From Patescibacteria group bacterium (GTDB taxonomy: Bacteria; Patescibacteriota; Microgenomatia; UM-FILTER-40-11), in the NCBI GenBank assembly GCA_023473205.1, contig JAMCYY010000072.1, forward strand, positions 1 to 9,503: a DNA stretch of 9,503 bases. The letters are read 5' to 3'. Below are positions 1 to 7,000 of this stretch, in pieces. Position numbers and translations under genes: made by a program. The notes under the pieces were generated by a model. The model made no database searches. It was not told the DNA's origin and worked only from the letters and a program-made list of their open reading frames with translations. Position 1 is the first letter of the stretch, and each line of letters starts with the position of its first letter.

Positions 1-251
1 CAGGCCTTTCGTGACGGAACCGAAGGAGTAATTGAGGCTTTTTATCAAGTATTTAGCGTCTTTATTACCTATGCTAGGTTGTGGGAAATGCAAAACTCCA
101 AAAAAAAACAAGGCCCGAAACACTTTTATTTTGAACATGAGATTTTTTCTTTGGAGTTTTGCATTTCCCACAACCTAGCATAGGTAATAAAGACGCTAAA
201 TACTTGATAAAAAGCCTCAATTACTCCTTCGGTTCCGTCACGAAAGGCCTG
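1..251. repeat. Perfect 102-bp inverted repeat with 47-bp spacer (probable fold-back artefact)
   Basis: Bases 1-102 are the exact reverse complement of 150-251 (base i pairs with base 252-i). The spacer 103-149 is asymmetric. After one mismatch (103/149), pairing resumes for five A:T pairs (104-108 with 144-148). The right arm is the in-frame 3' part of the minus-strand GT2 gene ending at 126. The left arm encodes the same peptide (about 34 residues starting QAFRDG) on the plus strand, with no start codon, and runs on to a TAG at 181-183. The spacer contains the GT2 stop codon and an apparent next start, so right arm plus spacer look genuine and the left arm looks like a backwards copy. The junction sits in a 9-A run (100-108) complementary to the A-rich stretch at 143-152 read on the other strand, as expected for self-primed template switching. 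The left arm starts at base 1, so the full arm length is unknown. Confidence 0.97.
103..138 (-). CDS. 5' end of a further operon gene, cut by the fold-back junction
   Basis: An ATG at 138-136 opens a frame starting MFKIKVFRALFF, which overlaps the stop of the upstream GT2 gene (TAA, 128-126) by 13 bp. Lysine and arginine followed by a hydrophobic run resembles the N-terminus of a membrane protein or a signal anchor. The overlap matches the other junctions in this operon. Past about base 103 the frame enters the left arm of the inverted repeat and reads antisense copied sequence, so residues after roughly the twelfth are not trustworthy even though the frame stays open to base 1. There is no good Shine-Dalgarno upstream, only an A-rich stretch. 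With so few codons the product cannot be named, and a chance ATG is possible. Confidence 0.4.
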
Positions 252-929
252 GTATTTAATCATCCTTTTGTAAAATTCCCTGGCCATAGCCGAGAGAAAA
301 CGCGTAATCGTCATTGGCGGATGATTCGCTAAAAGCATTTTTTCCGCTTCAATTTTTGACCATTTAATCGTATTCTGCAGCTTATGTTCAAAGCTCCCTC
401 GATGGCTAAAATGGATAAAAGCTTCCTTGAGGTATCCGGTCTTGCCTTTGATGACCGGTTGTTCATGCAACTCTCCTTGCCACTCCTCAAGACTCTCCTT
501 TTTCATTAGTCTCAGGACATAATCCGGCCACCAACCACCATGATATAAAACTTTAGTCAAGCGAATATTTTTTCTTGGAATGGCATAGGCAACGGGTTGG
601 GCAATTAGTAATTCACCCTTACAGGGCAAGCAATTAGCAATTAATGAAAAAATTTCTTCTTTCAATTCTGGCGTTACTCTCTCATCCGCGTCGACATACA
701 AAAGCCAGTCTCCATTCGCTGCTTTTGCGCCCAGGTTCCGGTGGTCAGCAAAGGAATTCTCTGGCGGGGAATGGACAATTTTCGGATTAAAGTTTTTTGC
801 TAATTTTAAAGTATTATCCGTGGAGCCATTGTCAACAATTACAATTTCATCTGCCCACTTTACTGAGTTAAGACAATCTTCAATGACAGCCTCTTCATTT
901 TTGGTCAAAACAATTGCTGAAAGCATCAT
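126..929 (-). CDS. GT2 family glycosyltransferase, WaaE/KdtX-like
   Basis: Cytoplasmic or membrane-associated GT-A glycosyltransferase that should transfer a nucleotide-activated sugar to a lipid-linked or lipopolysaccharide-core-like acceptor; donor and acceptor are unknown. Counted from the ATG at 929 (267 residues), it shows LTKNEE near residue 8, VDNGSTD at about 32-38 (nucleotide binding), the metal-binding DAD at about 80-82, WWPDYVLRL at about 133-141 and GELHEQP at about 152-158. These are typical of the WaaE-type beta-1,4-glucosyltransferase subgroup. A C-terminal module ends in RDGTEG...YARLWE, which the paralogue at 3090-3959 shares. An upstream TTG at 935 is open, but ATG 929 has an AAGGAAG Shine-Dalgarno six bases away; ATG 926 directly follows. 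The start overlaps the TGA of the preceding gene in an ATGATG string. The last ~34 repeat-encoded residues lie in the right arm of the inverted repeat, and the final seven codons plus the stop lie in its spacer. Confidence 0.9.
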   Translation of the reverse strand: MMLSAIVLTKNEEAVIEDCLNSVKWADEIVIVDNGSTDNTLKLAKNFNPKIVHSPPENSFADHRNLGAKAANGDWLLYVDADERVTPELKEEIFSLIANCLPCKGELLIAQPVAYAIPRKNIRLTKVLYHGGWWPDYVLRLMKKESLEEWQGELHEQPVIKGKTGYLKEAFIHFSHRGSFEHKLQNTIKWSKIEAEKMLLANHPPMTITRFLSAMAREFYKRMIKYQAFRDGTEGVIEAFYQVFSVFITYARLWEMQNSKEKISCSK

Positions 930-1849
930 TGCCAACTTCCTTTTGCAAACTTAGATATATAAAAATCTTTAATCCCAATTTTTTGCCACTCCCGGCCTTT
1001 AAAAAGCAAATTAAAACTTTCTTTTATAAGGGCTATCTTTGATCTTAAAGGAGCCCATTTCATACCAAAAAGAAGACGATTTCTGGTAATAAAGTAATCC
1101 TGTAATTTCGAGCCAGCACCAGAAGATCCCCCGTTTAAATGCCAAATCTTAGAGAGAGGCGTATAGTAAAGTTTAAATCCTTTTCTCTTTGCCTTCATCG
1201 AAAAATCAGTGTCCTCTAAATATAAAAAATAATTATTATCAATCAAGCCTGCTTTAACAAAGACTTCCCTCTTAACCAGCATCAAACAACCATTCACAAA
1301 ATCTGTTTCTATAACCTGATCAAATTGACCATTGTCAACTTCATCTACTCCAAGATGAGAAGCATATACGTTTTGCCAATCAATTTTTCCTCCGGCATAC
1401 CAGATTACTTTCCCCAATTCTTTTTCTGAATATCTGTCCTTATGAAATTCATAGCCTTTTTCGAAGTAAATTTTACCACCGACTATACCAATTTTTTCAT
1501 CTGAACCGGCAGTCTTAACCAATTCATTGATGAAAGACGGATCCACTCTCGTATCATTATTCAGTAAACATACAAAGTCAGCCCCGTTTTCTAGTGCATA
1601 TCTTATGCCCACATTATTTCCTTCCGCATACCCCAAGTTTTCCTTATTTTGAAGAATCTTGGTCTTAACTTTTAACTTTTCACTTTCAACTTTTATCTGA
1701 TTAATTGATTCATCAGTCGATGCATTATCAACTACAACCACCTGAAGATCAAAATTGTCAGTTTTTACGTATTGCAAAGAATTTAGACAGTTAACTGTCA
1801 TTTCTCCGCCATTCCAATTAAGGATAAGCAAAAAAACTTTTTTCATCAT
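926..1849 (-). CDS. GT2 family glycosyltransferase, WbbL-like (rhamnosyltransferase type)
   Basis: A 307-residue GT-A enzyme of the WbbL/rhamnosyltransferase-like GT2 subgroup, expected to extend a lipid-linked glycan on the cytoplasmic face. Visible motifs are LNWNG (10-14), VDNASTD (40-46), GYAEGNNVG (73-81), the DXD-equivalent LLNNDT (95-100), NGCLMLVKREVF (186-197), the acidic acceptor-site motif YLEDTDFSMKAKRKGF (210-225) and HLNGGSSG (237-244). Subgroup membership is clear; rhamnose specificity is not proven. Residues about 52-63 (KVESEKLKVK) are encoded by an AAGTT-rich repeat and appear as an insertion between the first Rossmann strand pair and the NLGYAEGNN segment. The start is an ATGATG string: ATG 1849 overlaps the TGA of the preceding gene by four bases, with ATG 1846 next. 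No clear Shine-Dalgarno is seen, so translational coupling is likely. The TGA at 928-926 likewise overlaps the next gene. Confidence 0.92.
   Translation of the reverse strand: MMKKVFLLILNWNGGEMTVNCLNSLQYVKTDNFDLQVVVVDNASTDESINQIKVESEKLKVKTKILQNKENLGYAEGNNVGIRYALENGADFVCLLNNDTRVDPSFINELVKTAGSDEKIGIVGGKIYFEKGYEFHKDRYSEKELGKVIWYAGGKIDWQNVYASHLGVDEVDNGQFDQVIETDFVNGCLMLVKREVFVKAGLIDNNYFLYLEDTDFSMKAKRKGFKLYYTPLSKIWHLNGGSSGAGSKLQDYFITRNRLLFGMKWAPLRSKIALIKESFNLLFKGREWQKIGIKDFYISKFAKGSWQ
936..942 (-). promoter_or_regulatory. Shine-Dalgarno AAGGAAG for the GT2 gene at 126-929
   Basis: The minus strand reads AAGGAAG, then six bases (TTGGCA), then ATGATG. This is the best ribosome-binding site in the window. 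It decides the start at 929 (or 926) over the TTG at 935, which lies inside the spacer. It sits within the last codons (KGSWQ) of the preceding gene, so initiation here may be both coupled and independent. Confidence 0.6.
1665..1695. repeat. Intragenic AAGTT/AAAAGTT-type repeat in the WbbL-like gene
   Basis: The plus strand shows spaced units CTTAACTTTTAACTTTT then CACTTTCAACTTTTA. On the minus strand this reads as AAAAGTTGAAAGTGAAAAG followed by TTAAAAGTTAAG and encodes KVESEKLKVK in frame. A closely similar stretch lies at 9023-9075 inside the polyprenyl-phosphate sugar synthase-like gene, at the equivalent position in the GT-A fold. The two share AAAAGTWGAAAGTRA (W and R mark differences) and TTAAAAGTTA. 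Confidence 0.6.
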
Positions 1850-3090
1850 TTTTTTACTAATTTAAAAATTCGATAACCATTTTGAACTTCCCAAGACTTT
1901 TCTATCCTTGCCGGCAAAAAAGATTGAATTTCCCAAACAGGATAACGCAAAACAAAATCCTCATTCCCTTTTGCAACTATATAAAGATTTTGGGCTTCGG
2001 GATACTCTTCAACCCCTAAAGGCTTTTTCCCTTTTGTCTCAATTATATACCGAAAAGGATAAGCCCTGGTATCACCATCAATGATTGAAGCAACATTAAA
2101 ATCTTTTCCGGCATCAGCGGCAATAATTTCTCCGGCAGCTTCAACTCCTCTTAAATTCCAGCCTTCCGGCATGGTAAAACCATGATCCCTTTTTAAATCC
2201 ACTCCCCTTAAAAATAAAAAAGACAAAAGCGAAAATAAAACAACACCCATTAATTTATTTCTCTTTACCAAATAATTAAATAAACCTCCAAGAAAGATAA
2301 AAAGCAAAGGAAAAAAAGCAATAAAATAATGTAATTGCCAAGTAAAATCACTCATGCCTCTTTCCGACAAAGTTTTCAAAAGCGTCCTGGAATTAAAAAA
2401 ATCATGTCTTAATTCAAAAAAGATCATTGGGGAAAAAGTGAGGCAAAAAGAAACAACAAAAATAAAGAAAAATTTAAAGGAAAATCTTTTTTTAATGAGA
2501 AAAAGGGTAAAAGTTAAGGCAATAAGAAAAAAATTGAAATAATGAAGCTGCAGCAGGATACCGGCACAAAATCCTGCTAAAACCAGTCCCCAATGCCGAT
2601 TTTTTAAATATTTATAAATTCCGAACAAAAATAAAGCGGCAAAAAAAGGAGTCGGAAAGGAATTAAACGAAGGACGGGAAAATTCAATTGCCGGCGGCCA
2701 AATAGAAAACAAAAAGGCCGCGATTAAACCAGCTCTTTCATTAAAAACTTCTTTTGTTAAAAAATAGGTTAAAAAAATTGCTCCCAGCCAAAGAAAGACC
2801 ATGAAACAGGAAACACTGACAGGATTTAGCTTGGATAAAAATAAAACCGGTAAAATCAGATAATAATAAACTGGTCCATTATATATTGAAAGAATTGAAG
2901 TTTTTGGACCAAGGAGAGTCCAATCATGATCAACAATCATTCTCTTCACTACCAATAAATCAATTCCCTGGTCGCCAGCAAAGGTTGTTAACTCAGGCAG
3001 ACGATAAAATCTTAAAAAAGCCGCTCCCACGAGAATAAGAAAAATAAAACAGTTCTTCTTTAAAAAATTATTAACTTTTGCTCTTTGCAT
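1846..3090 (-). CDS. GT-C glycosyltransferase, RgtA/ArnT/PMT-like, unusually short
   Basis: A 414-residue polytopic membrane protein that should transfer a sugar from a polyprenyl-phosphate donor on the outer face. After one N-terminal membrane segment (about 13-28), FRLPELTTFAGDQGIDLL-like sequence around 27-45 holds the acidic residue (D40 of AGDQG) where PMT/ArnT-type enzymes keep their catalytic Asp/Glu. Then follow YNGPVYYYLILP (70-81), NERAG (117-121), EFSRPSFNSFPTPFF (136-150), LQLHYF (180-185) and SPMIFFELRHDFFN (220-233), all typical of this family. The C-terminus (about 300-414) is a soluble domain beginning near MPEGWNLRG. Family members are usually about 500 residues; the part between the ELRHDFF motif (about 226-232) and the last helices (about 255-295) is short, so a membrane portion may be missing or naturally compact. 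The ATG at 3090 overlaps the stop of the preceding gene as TAATG. Residues 193-220 are very Phe/Lys-rich. Confidence 0.85.
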   Translation of the reverse strand: MQRAKVNNFLKKNCFIFLILVGAAFLRFYRLPELTTFAGDQGIDLLVVKRMIVDHDWTLLGPKTSILSIYNGPVYYYLILPVLFLSKLNPVSVSCFMVFLWLGAIFLTYFLTKEVFNERAGLIAAFLFSIWPPAIEFSRPSFNSFPTPFFAALFLFGIYKYLKNRHWGLVLAGFCAGILLQLHYFNFFLIALTFTLFLIKKRFSFKFFFIFVVSFCLTFSPMIFFELRHDFFNSRTLLKTLSERGMSDFTWQLHYFIAFFPLLFIFLGGLFNYLVKRNKLMGVVLFSLLSFLFLRGVDLKRDHGFTMPEGWNLRGVEAAGEIIAADAGKDFNVASIIDGDTRAYPFRYIIETKGKKPLGVEEYPEAQNLYIVAKGNEDFVLRYPVWEIQSFLPARIEKSWEVQNGYRIFKLVKK

Positions 3091-3959
3091 TAAAGTTTAC
3101 TTTTAATTTTGAGGCACAGTTTAGCTATTGAAGTTGAAGATTGTTTTCCTAGCCAAAAAAGACAATCATTTATAATCTCAAGAAAAGTTTTGTTAATGTC
3201 TCGGGTTTCTTTTTCGACAAAACCATTTTTTTCCCAAACCTTTAAATAAATAACCAATTCTGAAAATGCTTGCAGTGAGGCAAGGGCTAATCCATGGATT
3301 CCATCCTTATAACCTTCAGCCTCAAAAAAACGGGAAAAAAATTCATTGGCTGGCTTTTTAAGTAAATCAGTAACATTAACTGTCTCTATTTCTTCCGCTT
3401 GGATATCAGTATAGCGATTTAATCTTTCTAAATATTGGGAAATTGTTTGATAATTATAATGGATTAACGCATTTTCTTCGCTTGCTTCAAGCATTAAACC
3501 ATCTCCTTCTTTAATTGGAGTAACATGAATTTTGTCAGAAAACTTAACTTTACCATTTCTAAAAAAACGAGTGAGATAATCTGGCCACCAACGAGAGTGT
3601 TTAATCCACTTACCAAAAATTATGTTTTTTCGAGGCAAATCAATCCAATCAACCTGGTTATCCTGAGCAATCTTTTTTAAGTTGGAAGAAAGAGAAGGAC
3701 TTAATTCTTCATCAGCATCAATGAGAAAGATATAATCACCACTGGCCTTGGAAAGGGCAAAATTTCTGGCAGGTTCAACATAACGGGTATAGTCATGCAA
3801 AAAAACATTGGCCTTAAATTTTTTAGCAATGCTGATAGTTTCATCGGTGGAGTGCATATCTACTACGACAATTTCATCCGCTAGCTGACGAACCGATTCT
3901 AAACACCGCCTTAAATTTTTTTCTTCGTTATAGGTATTAACAACAACAGAAATTTTCAT
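3090..3959 (-). CDS. GT2 family glycosyltransferase, WaaE/KdtX-like (paralogue of 126-929)
   Basis: A 289-residue GT-A enzyme with NTYNEE (8-13), VVDMHSTDET (32-41), the metal-binding DAD (81-83), RKNIIFGKW (110-118), SRWWPDYLTRFF (122-133) and KIHVTP (143-148). The C-terminal EGYKDGIHGLALASLQAF...YLKVWE (about 215-243) matches the module in the gene at 126-929, so the two are paralogues with diverged donor-site loops: HSTD here against NGSTD there. The tail after residue 244 (about 45 residues) has no counterpart in the paralogue and holds a short hydrophobic stretch, INDCLFWLG. It is the first gene after the only real intergenic gap (69 bp). No Shine-Dalgarno precedes ATG 3959, and a possible promoter lies 18-48 bp upstream. 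The stop forms TAATG with the next start. Sugar specificity is unknown. Confidence 0.92.
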   Translation of the reverse strand: MKISVVVNTYNEEKNLRRCLESVRQLADEIVVVDMHSTDETISIAKKFKANVFLHDYTRYVEPARNFALSKASGDYIFLIDADEELSPSLSSNLKKIAQDNQVDWIDLPRKNIIFGKWIKHSRWWPDYLTRFFRNGKVKFSDKIHVTPIKEGDGLMLEASEENALIHYNYQTISQYLERLNRYTDIQAEEIETVNVTDLLKKPANEFFSRFFEAEGYKDGIHGLALASLQAFSELVIYLKVWEKNGFVEKETRDINKTFLEIINDCLFWLGKQSSTSIAKLCLKIKSKL

Positions 3960-3976
3960 GGCTATCTTGTTATCTC

Positions 3977-4007
3977 TTTATATTATTTGTTATTTTACTT
4001 AGGTCAA
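3977..4007 (-). promoter_or_regulatory. Possible sigma70-type promoter in the only intergenic gap
   Basis: On the minus strand TTGACC (4007-4002) is followed after 19 bases by TATAAA (3982-3977), or after 16 bases by TAATAT (3985-3980). It lies in a 69-bp AT-rich gap before the GT2 gene at 3090-3959. Transcription would begin around 3970, leaving a leader of about 10 bases, which fits the lack of a Shine-Dalgarno there. The gap is so AT-rich that a chance match is quite possible. No GC-rich hairpin followed by T's was seen in the gap. Confidence 0.3.
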
Positions 4008-4028
4008 TTAGAATAATTATATCTTATC

Positions 4029-7000
4029 TTAATTAACACTGTATATCCTAGCTTCCCCATTTTCAAAAATCTTTTTAAGGTTAATTTCTTCTAGATTAAG
4101 GTTTACTTTTTGCCCCTTTACTAAATAGAGATATTTGATTTGGTTGTTTTTCAAAAAATCATTCGCCCAAGAAGGATTGTTGCTTTCAAAAAAACGGATT
4201 GAATCTTCCCTTCTTCCTTGCCAATTATAACCGGAAATTTCTAAGTTCATTTCATCCCCTAAAAATTCTGTCTGTCCGCTTAAAGCCGGAATATAAGCCG
4301 TGGTTTCATAGGCGTAAAGCGGCTTAGGTTCAGAAAAAATCTTCCTCCATTCAGTATTAAAAGGATAAGCAAGAACAACGCCAAACGGTTGTTGGCCAAG
4401 AAACTTTAAAGCTTCTAACTCTTCGACACTTACCCTTGACGGAGGGCGTAAAGGTAAATAATTATTTTTCAAGGTCATCATTGTTGTCGGCAAGGAGAGA
4501 AAAATAACAATCGAGTAGACAAAAATCCTAGTTGTTCTGCCCAACTTAATTTTTCCCATAGCCACTCCTGAAGCTAAAGCCAAAAAAAATTGAAAATAAT
4601 AAAAAAATTGGATAGTATTCCAGGGGTTGCCTTTTTGAATAAAAATTAAAGGCAAAATTAAACTAATAAAGACCATACTAAAGAAAAAAACCTTTCTCTC
4701 GTTTAACTCATTTATTTTTCTCAATTTAATTAGCGAAAATAAGCCAACAAAACGAATGCCTAAATTGCCAAAAATAAAAATTAGTAAAGCTAGAGACTCG
4801 GCTAAAAACCACTTCAGCCAATTTCCAGAATTAAAATAGGCTTGACGCGCATTTTCCAACCGCAACCAGCCAAGACGGTCCGCAAAAGCCAACATGGTAT
4901 GGGAAAACCATAAAGGAGAAATTACGAGCAGTGAAGAAGATTGAGAATTGAATGGTAGAAAAACAGCTAAGGCGACAATTAAAGAAAAAAAGAAAAGCTT
5001 TCCTAAGATTACTTGATTACGGCGCACTATCAAAGAAAATAAAAATACAATTAGTAAACTACCTAAGACAATTACTCCGGCGTATACCTTAATAAAAATT
5101 AAAATACCGAAAATAAAAGCGGTTAAAAGTAAGTTTCTTCCGTCTTTTTTTTCTAAATAATTTTCGAGTCGAAAAAAACCAATGAGCAAAAAAATTAAAG
5201 AAAGAGCAAAAGGCGGATTAATTAAAGTAGAAATTGCTTGATTTGCCCAAAAAGTTGATTCACCCTTACCTAAAAGCCAGGCCCAACTACCGCCAAAATA
5301 AACAAAAAAAGTTGCCCACCAGGCGCCTGTTTTATTGGTCCATCTACTAACCAATTTGTAGGTCAAAATTCCCAAAAGTACACTCATAACTGGGGGCAAA
5401 ACTTGAAAATAAAGATTAACAGCAGAAACTCCGGAAATAATTCTTAAAATTGCCGCTAAAATATCAAAGCCAAAATGATAATTAAGTAAAGGAAAGGAAG
5501 AAAAAGAAGGATGAGAAAAAGAAAATTTAGAAAGTTGATTTATTAGAGCTAAATGCCAAATGCCATCATGACCATTAGGCCCCCAAAATCCCATTCCATA
5601 AGAATAAACCCAACCTGATTTAACCATGGTTAAGGATAAGCTAAGGGAGCCTACTAAAATAAGGAAAAGCAATGGAAGGTTTTTCCTTAAACAAATAGTT
5701 AAAGCTGCGATTAAAAGACCATAAAATATAAATATCAGCAGGTCATTAACAACAAAAGGTATCTTTTGAGAACCAAATGTTTTTACTAAGTCTTTTAAGT
5801 TTAAGCCCGGAAATTTTTTTTCACTATCCGGAAACCTAATAGTGTCAATTTTGGCCGGGTTATTAAGTGCCAAACTTTCCCAAGGATTAGCGGTTAACAA
5901 ATCCGCTTCCGGCCATTTTTCATTATAAAGGCGTAAATCCTTAACAACTTCCTGGTTATTGTCCTTAACAACATAAGCACGGAAGTCCCGCGTCATTAGC
6001 CAGGGACCAATGTGATGGTCCGGGGAAAGTTGAGAAAAACGGTTTTGGTACCACTGGGAAAATTCGGCCATAGTCGCTACTTTCAGTTCGTTTTTAGCAA
6101 ACTTTTCACTAATCAAAGCCAGCTGTTCTTCAAAGCTATCACCGACTTTTTCCCAATCATTATCAGATTCAAGTCCAATAGTTAATTGACCAAAAGAGTT
6201 ACTTTTATCTAAATAAAGGTTAAGAAGCCCGTTAAAATAAGAGATATCTTTAAGGTGATGGATACTATAGTCATTAGCTTGAACGCTGTAAGTGCTGTCT
6301 TCCACCTTTGGACCATAGCCTAAGACCGGATCCCTGGCCGCCCACCAAAAAACTACCGCATCAATTTTGTTTTTCAACGTTTGTGCAGGAGTTAAAATAT
6401 TATATTTTGAAGGATAAAAAGGTACCCCCCACCAACCGCCCCAAATTTGATAACGGTCAGTGCCAAACTGGTCAGCGCAAATTAAAACTCCACTAATTCC
6501 ATATTTTGTTCTCATGTATTCTGCTGAATAAGCGTCCACGTGCCAAGCCCCGACTGATTTAGGAAAAGAACCAAAAACTTTTCTATATTCCCAGAAAACA
6601 GTATCAATTAATTTAAGTCTTTGTTCTGGCTGATATCCGGAAAGAAAAATTTTATTGGCATCATGCCAAAAAATCCCCCCACCCGGATAATTAACACCAG
6701 CCACTTCGGCTAAGCTCGGAGTAATTTCTAAAAATAGCCCCACTTCTTCTTTGGAAGAAAGATTTTGAAAATACTCATTAAAAGAAGAAGAACGCAAGGC
6801 ATCATAACGCAGTAACCAAGTTACCGGCAACTTAAATTTTGCGATCAAATCCTTTTCTAATTTAACTCCGAAAAGCGGATCTCCTTGGGGTTCTTTAATA
6901 AACTCATTTCCACGGATAGGATTAACAATGGTGACAAATAAATTTTCTGCCGCAACCACCTGGCCGCATAAGCTAAAGAAACAAATTGCCCCAAAAATTA

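Noticed and set aside
1..183. Plus-strand open frame encoding the same peptide as the GT2 C-terminus
   Set aside because: It has no start in the window and exists because of the left arm of the inverted repeat; after base 102 it reads antisense through the spacer and right arm.
1..251. Closed-hairpin telomere or giant transcription terminator
   Set aside because: A read-through hairpin telomere would be symmetric at its centre, and this has a 47-bp asymmetric spacer containing a stop and a new start. A terminator would not duplicate 102 bp of coding sequence perfectly.
2354..2542. 62-codon open frame on the plus strand
   Set aside because: It lies antisense within the well-supported GT-C gene and has a low-complexity lysine-rich product.
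3960..4028. Intrinsic terminator after the large fusion gene
   Set aside because: No GC-containing stem followed by a T run was found on the minus strand; only AT-rich sequence is present.
6308..6496. 62-codon open frame on the plus strand
   Set aside because: It is antisense to the conserved blocks of the large fusion protein, and no family features are visible.
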